A stretch of 64,000 nt of DNA, taken from assembly GCF_028682455.1 (NCBI RefSeq), contig NZ_JANHLD010000003.1, positions 868,001 to 932,000 on the forward strand. Direction: 5' to 3'. Position 1 is the stretch's first letter. Each line of letters starts with the position of its first letter. Shown here in pieces: positions 42,541-49,597 of this stretch. The position numbers and the translations under genes were made by a program. The notes beneath the pieces were generated by a model that saw nothing but the letters and a program-made list of their open reading frames with translations, was not told the origin of the DNA and made no database searches. This DNA comes from Pseudomonas putida. Its GTDB lineage: Bacteria > Pseudomonadota > Gammaproteobacteria > Pseudomonadales > Pseudomonadaceae.

Positions 42541-44076
42541 TCAGCCGTCGATCAAAATCGACGTGCCGGTCATTTCTGCAGGCTTTTCCAGGCCCAGCAG
42601 CTTGAGCATGGTCGGCGCCACGTCCGCCAGTACGCCACCTTCACGGACCTTCAGGTCACGCTTGCCGACATAGATGAACGGTACCGGCTCGGTGGTGTGC
42701 GCGGTGTGCGCCTGGCCGGTGCATTCGTCTTCCATCTGCTCGACGTTGCCGTGGTCGGCGGTGATCAGCGCTTCGCCACCGACCTTGTCGAGGGCTTCGA
42801 CGATGCGCCCGACGCACAGGTCCAGGGCTTCGACGGCCTTGACTGCGGCTTCGAACACGCCGCTGTGACCGACCATGTCGCCGTTGGCGTAGTTGACCAC
42901 GATCACGTCGAAGCGCTGCTGCTCGATGGCTTCGACGATGCGGTCGGTGACTTCCGGGGCGCTCATCTCAGGCTGCAGGTCGTAGGTGGCGACCTTCGGC
43001 GACGGGATCAGGATACGTTCTTCACCTTCGAACGGCTCTTCGCGGCCACCGGAGAAGAAGAACGTCACGTGGGCGTACTTCTCGGTTTCGGCGATGCGCA
43101 GCTGGGTCTTGCCATTTTTCGCCAGGTACTCGCCGAGCACGTTGTTCAGGCTGCCCGGGGCGAACGCGGCCGGGGCCGGGATCTTCGCCGAATACTGGGT
43201 CAGGCCGATGTAGGCGGCCAGCTTGGGCAGGCGTGCGCGCGGGAACTCATTGAAGTCGGCTTCGACGAACACGCGGGACAGCTCGCGGGCACGGTCGGCG
43301 CGGAAGTTCATGAAGATCACCGCGTCGCCGTCTTCGACCTTGACGGCTTCACCGATGCGCGTGGCCTTGACGAACTCGTCGCTCTCGTCACGGGCGTAGG
43401 CGGCTTCAAGGCCGGCAACGGCGGAGTCGGCGCTGTATTCGGCGACGCTGTCGACGATCAGGTTGTAGGCAGTCGATACGCGGTCCCAGCGGTTGTCGCG
43501 GTCCATGGCGTAGTAACGGCCGATGAGGCTGGCGATGCGGCCCTTGCCCAGCCTGGCGAAGGTGGCGTCGAGCAGCTCGATCGAGGATTGCGCGCTCTTG
43601 GGCGGGGTATCGCGGCCGTCGAGGAAGGCGTGCAGGTAGATCTTCTCGGCGCCACGTTGTGCGGCCAGTTCGGCCATGGCGATCAGGTGGTCCTGGTGGC
43701 TGTGCACGCCGCCATCGGAGAGCAGGCCGAGGATGTGCACAGCCTTGCCGGCGCCTGCGGCCTTGTCGACCGCACCGCAGAGCACGGCGTTCTCGAAGAA
43801 CTCGCCGTCCTTGATGGCCTTGGTTACCCGGGTGAAGTCCTGGTACACCACGCGGCCGGCACCGAGGTTCATGTGGCCGACCTCGGAGTTGCCCATTTGC
43901 CCGTCAGGCAGGCCGACGTCCATGCCGGAGCCGGAGATCAAGCCGTGCGGCTGGGTGGCGCGCAGGCGATCGTAGACTGGCGTGTTGGCCGAATAGATGG
44001 CGTTGTAGTCAGGGCTTTCGCTGTGACCGAAACCATCCAGGATGATCAGGACCAAGGGTTTTGGCGTGCTAGTCAT
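42541..44076 (-). CDS. gpmI: 2,3-bisphosphoglycerate-independent phosphoglycerate mutase (GpmI)
   Basis: 511 aa, full length. Alkaline-phosphatase-like metalloenzyme with VLIILDGFGHSE, the phosphorylated Ser in QMGNSEVGHMNLGAGR, HAFLDGRDTPP and the metal-binding ITADHGNVEQM and AHTTEPVPF segments. It interconverts 3- and 2-phosphoglycerate in glycolysis and gluconeogenesis using Mn2+. ATG 44076 (MTSTPKPLVLI) is preferred over a start three codons upstream. It diverges from yibN, with promoters for both in the 215-bp spacer. Confidence 0.95.
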   Translation of the reverse strand: MTSTPKPLVLIILDGFGHSESPDYNAIYSANTPVYDRLRATQPHGLISGSGMDVGLPDGQMGNSEVGHMNLGAGRVVYQDFTRVTKAIKDGEFFENAVLCGAVDKAAGAGKAVHILGLLSDGGVHSHQDHLIAMAELAAQRGAEKIYLHAFLDGRDTPPKSAQSSIELLDATFARLGKGRIASLIGRYYAMDRDNRWDRVSTAYNLIVDSVAEYSADSAVAGLEAAYARDESDEFVKATRIGEAVKVEDGDAVIFMNFRADRARELSRVFVEADFNEFPRARLPKLAAYIGLTQYSAKIPAPAAFAPGSLNNVLGEYLAKNGKTQLRIAETEKYAHVTFFFSGGREEPFEGEERILIPSPKVATYDLQPEMSAPEVTDRIVEAIEQQRFDVIVVNYANGDMVGHSGVFEAAVKAVEALDLCVGRIVEALDKVGGEALITADHGNVEQMEDECTGQAHTAHTTEPVPFIYVGKRDLKVREGGVLADVAPTMLKLLGLEKPAEMTGTSILIDG

Positions 44077-44291
44077 CAATCCCACTCACGGTTGTTCAGA
44101 TGATAAAGACACGCATTTTAGGGCAAATTGGTCACGAATGACGAATTAACCTTGTTTGGCACCGGGCACGGGCCGACGGACTGTAGCCGCTTGGCGGGAT
44201 TTACTGCCCATGAGCCGGTCGGGCGGGCTTTGGCCGACCTTGGGTGCTGTGTATACTGGCCAACATTTTTAATGGCCTGGAACACCTTCCG

Positions 44292-44705
44292 ATGGTTGCT
44301 CACCTGATTGAATTCGCAACAAAACACTATTTGCTGGTCGGTATTTTCATCGTTCTGTTGGTGCTGCTGATTATCCACGAAGCGCGCAAGGGCGGCCGCA
44401 GCCTCAGCACAGGCGAGCTGACCGCACTGGTCAACGCCGACAAAGGCCTGGTGATCGACATCCGTTCGACCAAGGACTACTCGGCCGGCCACATCGTTGG
44501 CGCCCTGAACATTCCGCAGGACAAGTTCGCCGCTCGCATGGGCGAGCTGGAAAAGCACAAGGCCAAGACCCTGATCGTGGTCGACGCCATGGGCCAGCAT
44601 GCCGGCACCACTGCCCGCGAACTGCTCAAGGCCGGCTTCACCGCTGCCAAGCTGTCGGGCGGCGTGTCGAGCTGGAAGGCCGACAACCTGCCGTTGGTGA
44701 AGTGA
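44292..44705 (+). CDS. yibN: Membrane-anchored rhodanese-like protein without catalytic cysteine (YibN)
   Basis: 137 aa. A single N-terminal membrane helix (about 13-29, YLLVGIFIVLLVLLIIHEAR) leads to a cytoplasmic rhodanese-like domain (GLVIDIRSTKDYSAGHIVGA). At the sulfurtransferase Cys position the sequence is VVDAMGQHAG, with Ala99 in place of Cys, so it should not be an active sulfurtransferase. E. coli YibN shows the same loss, as I recall, and also precedes grxC-secB. A role linked to membrane-protein insertion is possible. One base separates its stop from grxC. Confidence 0.88.
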   Translation: MVAHLIEFATKHYLLVGIFIVLLVLLIIHEARKGGRSLSTGELTALVNADKGLVIDIRSTKDYSAGHIVGALNIPQDKFAARMGELEKHKAKTLIVVDAMGQHAGTTARELLKAGFTAAKLSGGVSSWKADNLPLVK

Positions 44706-44706
44706 T

Positions 44707-44961
44707 ATGAGCGACGTCATCGTCTACTCCAGCGATTACTGCCCCTACTGCTCGCGGGCCAAATACCTGCTCGAGAGCAAAGGCGTGGATTTCAAAGAGA
44801 TCAAGGTCGATGGCAAGCCGCAGGTGCGCGCCGAGATGAGCCAGAAGGCCGGCCGCACTTCGGTGCCGCAGATCTGGATCGGCAGTACCCACGTCGGCGG
44901 TTGCGACGACCTGTATGCCCTTGAGCGCGCCGGCAAGCTCGACGCCTTGCTCAAGGCCTGA
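44707..44961 (+). CDS. grxC: Glutaredoxin 3 (GrxC)
   Basis: 84 aa. Active-site CPYC at residues 12-15, the TSVPQIWIG cis-Pro loop and GGCDDL glutathione-binding motif are all present. It reduces protein disulfides and glutathione adducts with GSH in the cytoplasm. It is the middle gene of yibN-grxC-secB; secB begins 40 bases downstream. Confidence 0.95.
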   Translation: MSDVIVYSSDYCPYCSRAKYLLESKGVDFKEIKVDGKPQVRAEMSQKAGRTSVPQIWIGSTHVGGCDDLYALERAGKLDALLKA

Positions 44962-45001
44962 ACCAGAACCCCTATAAAGACCCTGGAAAGAAGGATCTGT
45001 C

Positions 45002-45493
45002 ATGACTGATCAACAGAACAACGACGCCGCCGCCGCAGCTGAAGACAACTCGCCACAATTCTCCATGCAGCGCATCTATGTGCGCGACTTGTCGTTCGAA
45101 GCGCCGAAAAGCCCGGCGATCTTCCGTCAGCAGTGGGAGCCAAGCGTTGCCCTGGACCTGAACACCAAGCAGAAGGGCCTGGAAGGTGACTTCCATGAAG
45201 TCGTACTGACCTTGTCGGTGACCGTGAAGAACGGTGACGAAGTTGCCTTCATCGCTGAAGTCCAGCAAGCCGGTATCTTCCTGATCAAGAACCTGGACGC
45301 GGCCTCAATGAGCCACACCCTGGGTGCCTTCTGCCCGAACATCCTGTTCCCCTACGCGCGTGAAGCCCTGGACAGCCTGGTAACCCGCGGCTCGTTCCCG
45401 GCCCTGATGCTCTCGCCGGTCAACTTCGACGCCCTGTACGCCCAGGAAATGCAGCGCATGCAGGAAGCGGGCGAAGCCCCTTCGCTGCAATAA
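45002..45493 (+). CDS. secB: Protein-export chaperone SecB
   Basis: 163 aa. The SecB fold signatures are FSMQRIYVRDLSFEAPKSPA, VQQAGIFLIKNL and CPNILFPYAREALDSLVTRG. The tetrameric chaperone holds preproteins unfolded and hands them to SecA. An Ala/Asn-rich N-terminal tail and a C-terminal tail ending SLQ are usual. GAAGGA lies 5 bases upstream of the ATG. A strong terminator follows. Confidence 0.95.
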   Translation: MTDQQNNDAAAAAEDNSPQFSMQRIYVRDLSFEAPKSPAIFRQQWEPSVALDLNTKQKGLEGDFHEVVLTLSVTVKNGDEVAFIAEVQQAGIFLIKNLDAASMSHTLGAFCPNILFPYAREALDSLVTRGSFPALMLSPVNFDALYAQEMQRMQEAGEAPSLQ

Positions 45494-45510
45494 GTTCTGT
45501 GCTGTAGCGA

Positions 45511-45537
45511 AAAAGCGCCCTGATGGGCGCTTTTTTT
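45511..45537 (+). terminator. secB terminator
   Basis: AAAAGCGCCC (45511-45520), loop TGAT, GGGCGC then TTTTTTT. A textbook Rho-independent terminator ending yibN-grxC-secB. Confidence 0.9.
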
Positions 45538-45540
45538 ATC

Positions 45541-45570
45541 CATGTGGGAGCGGGCTTGCCCGCGAGGGGC
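45541..45570. repeat. Single REP between secB and trmL
   Basis: GTGGGAGCGGGCTTGCCCGC is the complement of the P. putida REP core. It sits between the convergent ends of secB and trmL, just behind the secB terminator. Confidence 0.7.
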
Positions 45571-45574
45571 TGCC

Positions 45575-46030
45575 TCAAACAAACCCCTGCTGCCGCCACG
45601 CCTCATACACCGTCACCGCCACCGTATTGGACAGGTTCAAGCTCCGGCAGCCTTCGCGCATCGGCAGGCGCAGGCGCTGTTCGGCGGGCAGGCTGTCCAG
45701 CACCTCGGCAGGCAGGCCACGGCTTTCCGGCCCGAACAAAAAGGCATCGCCTGGCTGGAACGCCACTTCGTGGTAAGGGTGCGACGCTTTGGTGGTGAAG
45801 GCGAACAGGCGAGGCTGGCCGAGGCTTGCCAGGCACGTGGCAAGGTCGGCGTGACGCTTGAGGGGCGCATACTCGTGGTAGTCCAGCCCGGCGCGACGCA
45901 GACGCTTGTCGTCCAGCTCGAAGCCGATGGGCTCGATCAGGTGCAGGTGGCAGCCGCTGTTGGCGCACAGCCTTATAATGTTGCCGGTATTCGGCGGAAT
46001 CTCTGGTTGGAAGAGGATGACGTGAAACAT
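45575..46030 (-). CDS. trmL: tRNA (cytidine/uridine-2'-O-)-methyltransferase TrmL
   Basis: 151 aa SPOUT (trefoil-knot) methyltransferase. Knot motifs: FQPEIPPNTGNIIRLCANSG at the N-terminus, FLFGPESRGLP and the C-terminal MREGCRSLNLSNTVAVTVYE that binds S-adenosylmethionine. It methylates the wobble base of tRNA-Leu species. GGAG lies 6 bases before the ATG at 46030. The start codon overlaps, on the other strand, the start of the next gene. Confidence 0.92.
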   Translation of the reverse strand: MFHVILFQPEIPPNTGNIIRLCANSGCHLHLIEPIGFELDDKRLRRAGLDYHEYAPLKRHADLATCLASLGQPRLFAFTTKASHPYHEVAFQPGDAFLFGPESRGLPAEVLDSLPAEQRLRLPMREGCRSLNLSNTVAVTVYEAWRQQGFV

Positions 46031-46466
46031 GCACGGCTCCGAATATAAAGATGGCGAGCATTCTACTCCTGAACCGGACCCGCGTTCGCAGCTATGGCCA
46101 CGGGTGCTGTTTTCCCTGGCCATTCTCGGCATGTTGGTGGGCTTGATGATCGGCAGGCTGACCGCGCCAGAGCCGCGAGTGCTGGAGCAGGTGCAGGTGG
46201 TGGAGGGCGGTCTGGACCTGTGGTTCAGCGAAGAACCCAAGCTGCATGGCGAAGAGGTCGAAGGCACCCTGGCGCTGCTGTTCGATGCCCAGGGCAAGGC
46301 GGCGGGAGGCCAGTTGCTGCTGCAGGGCAAGCCTGTCAGCTGGCGGGTTCAGAAGAGTGATGGCGGGTTGCTGGTGACCCTGGTCGCGGCCCGCCCCCTG
46401 CACGGCGACTGGGCCGGTGCAGAGGACGATGGGCGTTGGCGAGTGCAGGTGCGACTGCGCGAATAA
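46029..46466 (+). CDS. Small inner-membrane protein of unknown function
   Basis: 145 aa. A short cytoplasmic N-terminus (HGSEYKDGEHSTPEPDPRSQ), one membrane helix (about 24-42, VLFSLAILGMLVGLMIGRL) and a periplasmic domain of about 100 residues rich in beta-strand pattern (VEGGLDLWFSEEPKLHGEEV). I do not recognise the family. An in-frame TGA two codons upstream makes ATG 46029 the earliest start. It diverges from trmL with overlapping start codons; no regulatory hint beyond that. Confidence 0.72.
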   Translation: MHGSEYKDGEHSTPEPDPRSQLWPRVLFSLAILGMLVGLMIGRLTAPEPRVLEQVQVVEGGLDLWFSEEPKLHGEEVEGTLALLFDAQGKAAGGQLLLQGKPVSWRVQKSDGGLLVTLVAARPLHGDWAGAEDDGRWRVQVRLRE

Positions 46467-46517
46467 AAGAGGGGAATCCCCGGCCTGCCTGTACCAAGGT
46501 CCCCAAAACGGTTGGTA
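46461..46517 (-). ncRNA. NrsZ-like nitrogen-regulated small RNA, candidate
   Basis: A predicted short minus-strand RNA of about 57 nt in the spacer behind ntrC. It would start near 46517, about 12 bases after a sigma54 promoter. It folds as hairpin GTACCAA/TTGGTAC (46514-46491), then GGGG-ATT-CCCC (46481-46471) followed by TCTTTTATT, a terminator. P. aeruginosa NrsZ is an NtrC/sigma54-dependent sRNA encoded next to ntrC, so the position and control agree. The RNA itself is inferred from sequence only. Confidence 0.55.
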
Positions 46518-46527
46518 CTCATACTAA

Positions 46528-46543
46528 TGCAGGCTGTGTGCCA
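46528..46543 (-). promoter_or_regulatory. Sigma54 promoter upstream of the NrsZ-like RNA
   Basis: On the minus strand TGGCACACAGCCTGCA matches the sigma54 consensus TGGCACG-N4-TTGCW, with the invariant GG and GC ten bases apart. It faces the small RNA candidate, away from ntrC. Confidence 0.65.
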
Positions 46544-46628
46544 ATTTTGTTGCAGCGCGCAAAATGGTGGTTTCGGCGGGGTTGGGCGTGATCTGGTCGG
46601 GAATTTGTGCGTTGGGACGGTGCATGGG

Positions 46629-46643
46629 GCACAGCTTCGGTGC
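46629..46643. promoter_or_regulatory. NtrC-type enhancer site for the NrsZ-like RNA
   Basis: GCAC-AGCTTCG-GTGC has the GCAC-N7-GTGC form of NtrC sites. It lies about 86 bp upstream of the sigma54 promoter at 46528-46543, a normal enhancer distance. A further TGCACC half-site adjoins it at 46618-46623. Confidence 0.5.
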
Positions 46644-46700
46644 AGTTTCGCGGGTCAAGCCGGCTCCACAGGCACAAACAATGGATATGCGGCCCCGCCT

Positions 46701-46725
46701 TATCGCGGGGCAAGCCCGCTCCTAC
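46701..46725. repeat. REP overlapping the ntrC stop codon
   Basis: ATCGCGGGGCAAGCCCGCTC runs into CTAC, whose CTA (46722-46724) is the complement of the ntrC TAG stop. A degenerate second REP-like copy lies at about 46649-46672. Confidence 0.75.
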
Positions 46726-48155
46726 AGGTCGTCGCCATCCTCGTCACTGCCGTCGACCTTCATCCCCAACTCCTTGATCTTGCGTGTCAGGGTGTTGCGT
46801 CCCCAGCCCAGCAGCACGGCCGCGTCACGACGGCGTCCGGCGGTGTGCTTGAGGGCTGTCTCGATCATGATCCGCTCAAAGCTCGGCACCGCGCTGTCGA
46901 GCAGGCTCGACTGACCGCGTGACAACGCCTGGTCGGCCCACTGGCGCAGGGCCTGTTCCCAGTTGGTCACCGGGGCGGCGTCTTGCGGCAGGTTCAACAG
47001 CTCCGGCGGCAGGTCGCCGACATGCACCTCCCGGCCCGAGGCCATCACGGTGATCCAGCGGCAGGTGTTCTCCAGCTGGCGGACGTTGCCGGGCCACGGC
47101 AGATTGCGCATGTACTCTTCTGTCTCGGCCTTGAGCAGCTTGGGCTCAACTGCAAGCTCCTGGGCTGCGCGGCCGAGGAAGTGGCGGGCCAGGGTCGGAA
47201 TGTCTTCGCGACGGTCGGCCAGGCGAGGGATATGGATGCGGATCACGTTCAGGCGGTGGAACAAGTCTTCACGAAACTTGCCGGCCTGGACCAGGGTTTC
47301 CAGGTTTTGGTGGGTGGCGGCAATGATGCGCACATCGACCTTCACCGGTACATGGCCACCGACCCGATAGAACTCGCCGTCTGCCAGCACCCGCAGCAGG
47401 CGCGTCTGGGTGTCGGCCGGCATGTCGCCGATTTCGTCGAGAAACAGCGTGCCGCCATCGGCCTGCTCGAAGCGGCCGCGGCGCAAGTTGGCCGCGCCGG
47501 TGAAGGCACCTTTTTCGTGGCCGAACAGCTCGGACTCCATCAGGTCCTTCGGAATGGCGGCCATGTTCAGGGCGATAAAGGGGGAGGCCGCGCGCGGGCT
47601 ATGGCGGTGCAGGGCGTGGGCGACCAGCTCTTTACCGGTACCCGACTCGCCATTGATCAACACGGTGATGTTGGAGTGGCTCAGGCGACCGATGGCGCGG
47701 AAAACCTCCTGCATCGCCGGCGCCTCGCCGATGATTTCCGGGGTGCGGGTCAGGGTCGGGGCCACATCCAGGCCTTGCTGTTCCTGAGCGTGCTGGTTGG
47801 CGCGCTTGACCAGCGATACCGCCTCATCGACGTCGAACGGTTTTGGCAGGTACTCGAATGCCCCGCCCTGGTAGGAGGCTACCGCGCTGTCGAGGTCCGA
47901 ATGAGCGGTCATGATGATCACCGGCAGGCGCGGATGCTGCTCGCGGATCTGCGCCAGCAGGTCCAGGCCACTGGCCCCGGGCATGCGGATGTCGGAGATG
48001 ATCACGTCCGGCTGCTGGCGCGCCAGGCGGCTCATGACGCCGTCGGCACTGTCGAAACTCTGGGTGGTCATGCCTTCTTGTTGCAGGGCTTTTTCCAGGA
48101 CCCAGCGGATGGAGCGGTCATCGTCGACGATCCAGACGGTTTCACTACGGCTCAT
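46722..48155 (-). CDS. ntrC: Nitrogen regulation response regulator NtrC (GlnG)
   Basis: 477 aa. Receiver domain with phospho-Asp in QPDVIISDIRMPG, AAA+ sigma54-activator domain with Walker A GESGTGKELVA and the sigma54-contacting GAFTGA (GHEKGAFTGAANL), and a Fis-type helix-turn-helix at the C-terminus (RRDAAVLLGWGRNTLTRKI). It activates glnA, ntrBC and other nitrogen genes when phosphorylated. It overlaps ntrB by 4 bases (ATGA). Confidence 0.95.
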   Translation of the reverse strand: MSRSETVWIVDDDRSIRWVLEKALQQEGMTTQSFDSADGVMSRLARQQPDVIISDIRMPGASGLDLLAQIREQHPRLPVIIMTAHSDLDSAVASYQGGAFEYLPKPFDVDEAVSLVKRANQHAQEQQGLDVAPTLTRTPEIIGEAPAMQEVFRAIGRLSHSNITVLINGESGTGKELVAHALHRHSPRAASPFIALNMAAIPKDLMESELFGHEKGAFTGAANLRRGRFEQADGGTLFLDEIGDMPADTQTRLLRVLADGEFYRVGGHVPVKVDVRIIAATHQNLETLVQAGKFREDLFHRLNVIRIHIPRLADRREDIPTLARHFLGRAAQELAVEPKLLKAETEEYMRNLPWPGNVRQLENTCRWITVMASGREVHVGDLPPELLNLPQDAAPVTNWEQALRQWADQALSRGQSSLLDSAVPSFERIMIETALKHTAGRRRDAAVLLGWGRNTLTRKIKELGMKVDGSDEDGDDL

Positions 48156-49237
48156 GAGGCGGAGGCTCCTTGTTCCAGTGGCAGAAAGATCGAGAAGGTG
48201 GTGTGGCCGGGATGGCTGTCACACTCGATCAGACCCTGGTGCTGGCTGATGATGTTCTGGGTGATGGCCAGGCCCAACCCGGTACCGTCCGGACGGCCGC
48301 TGACCATGGGGTAGAAGATGGTTTCCTGCAGCTCGGCCGGGATACCCGGGCCGTTGTCGATGATCTCGACCTTGGCCACCAGGCGATGCCGGGTGTGGCC
48401 GATAGTGAACTGGCGCATGGCCCGGGTGCGCAGGCTGATGCGGCCCAGGCGCAGCTCGTTCTGGCCGCTGATCGCCTGCATGGCGTTGCGCACGATATTG
48501 AGGACCGCCTGGATCATCTGCTCACGGTCGATCAGCACGTCCGGCAGGCTTGGGTCGTAATCGCGCACCAACGTGATGCCGCCCTGGCTTTCGGCCTCCA
48601 CCAGGCTGCAGACACGTTCGAGCACTTCGTGGATGTTGGTCATCGCCAGCGACGGCAGCTTGTTCGAGCCGAGCATGCGGTCGACCAGGTTGCGCAGGCG
48701 GTCGGCCTCTTCGATGATCACATTGGTGTAGTCCTTCAGGCCTTCTTCGGGCAACTCCCGAGACAGCAGCTGCGCCGCGCCGCGAATGCCGCCCAGCGGA
48801 TTCTTGATCTCGTGAGCCAGGCCACGCACCAGCATCTTGGTGGTCTCCTGCTTGGACAGCTGGGCCTCCTCCTTGGTGATGCGCAGCAAACGATCGCGGG
48901 GGTGAACCTCGAGCAACAGCAGGGTCTGCCCTTTGCTCAGGATCGGCGTCACCGCGTAGTCGACGGTTTGGGTCTGGCCGGTCAGGGAGGTCAGCTGCGC
49001 TTCGCGCTTGGTGAAGGGGTGGGCGTGTTCCACCGCCTGGCGCAGGGAGTTGAGCGCTTCAGGAGACTCGGTGAACAGCTCGCTGATGAATTGCCCATGG
49101 CTGCGCTGGCCGCTGATGGCCAGGAGCATTTCCGCTGCCGGGTTCATGTACTCAAGGCGCAGGTCGGCGTTGAGCAGGATGGTGGCAGTGGTCAGGTTGT
49201 CCAGTAGCAGTCGGTGCAGGGCATCGCTGATGGTCAT
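48152..49237 (-). CDS. ntrB: Nitrogen sensor kinase NtrB (GlnL)
   Basis: 361 aa cytoplasmic histidine kinase. An N-terminal PAS domain (LLNADLRLEYMNPAAEMLL) precedes the H-box RGLAHEIKNPLGGIRGAAQL and the ATPase boxes VLNIVRNAMQA, IDNGPGI and GRPDGTGLGLAIT. It phosphorylates NtrC under nitrogen limitation; PII binding turns it into a phosphatase. Its own sigma54 promoter candidate lies at 49324-49339, and glnA lies upstream on the same strand. Confidence 0.95.
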   Translation of the reverse strand: MTISDALHRLLLDNLTTATILLNADLRLEYMNPAAEMLLAISGQRSHGQFISELFTESPEALNSLRQAVEHAHPFTKREAQLTSLTGQTQTVDYAVTPILSKGQTLLLLEVHPRDRLLRITKEEAQLSKQETTKMLVRGLAHEIKNPLGGIRGAAQLLSRELPEEGLKDYTNVIIEEADRLRNLVDRMLGSNKLPSLAMTNIHEVLERVCSLVEAESQGGITLVRDYDPSLPDVLIDREQMIQAVLNIVRNAMQAISGQNELRLGRISLRTRAMRQFTIGHTRHRLVAKVEIIDNGPGIPAELQETIFYPMVSGRPDGTGLGLAITQNIISQHQGLIECDSHPGHTTFSIFLPLEQGASAS

Positions 49238-49323
49238 GGGGCGTCTGTGACCTCTTTTGGCGCGAGCGACTCGGGTGGGTGCCCAGGAGCGCGCGTGCGG
49301 GTAATCTGCGGTTACAAGGAAAA

Positions 49324-49339
49324 TGCAAAAATTAAACCA
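49324..49339 (-). promoter_or_regulatory. Sigma54 promoter candidate for ntrBC
   Basis: The minus strand reads TGGTTTAATTTTTGCA, keeping the invariant GG and GC with correct spacing though with weak flanking match. It lies about 85 bases upstream of the ntrB start. Confidence 0.5.
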
Positions 49340-49466
49340 AAGCTCCGAAAAGAAGCGTAATCCCCTGAAATGGGGCCATGGCTGCGCAGGAAATCACTGA
49401 TTTGCCGGGCATTGGCAGATATTTGAACCAAATTGGGCTGTTTCCCGGTTGGTGCAGCTGGGTTAT

Positions 49467-49481
49467 GCACCACTATAGAGC
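49467..49481. promoter_or_regulatory. NtrC-like site upstream of ntrB
   Basis: GCAC-CACTATA-GAGC differs from GCAC-N7-GTGC at one base. It lies about 130 bp upstream of the ntrB sigma54 candidate. Confidence 0.4.
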
Positions 49482-49494
49482 ACGCAGGGTTTTC

Positions 49495-49532
49495 CGCGGG
49501 ACAAGCCCGCTCCTGTCGGGCGGGCTTGCGCC
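49495..49532. repeat. REP pair in the ntrB-glnA spacer
   Basis: CGCGGGACAAGCCCGCTCCTG is followed by GGGCGGGCTTGCG, forming an inverted pair of divergent REP copies behind the glnA terminator. Confidence 0.65.
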
Positions 49533-49548
49533 GAAACGATTCCAAAGG

Positions 49549-49579
49549 CAAAAAAAAGGCCTCCCGATGGGAGGCCTCT
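49549..49579 (-). terminator. glnA terminator
   Basis: On the minus strand AGGCCTCCC-ATC-GGGAGGCCT is followed by TTTTTTT. It lies about 20 bases after the glnA stop. Confidence 0.9.
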
Positions 49580-49597
49580 TTACGTCACGTCACCGAA

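Larger units (their letters stand above)
49238..49597. other. ntrB-glnA spacer (360 bp)
   Basis: Reading leftward from glnA, it holds the glnA terminator (49549-49579), a REP pair (49495-49532), an NtrC-like site (49467-49481) and a sigma54 promoter candidate (49324-49339) before ntrB. No protein-coding sequence recognised. So ntrBC can be transcribed separately from glnA. Confidence 0.6.
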
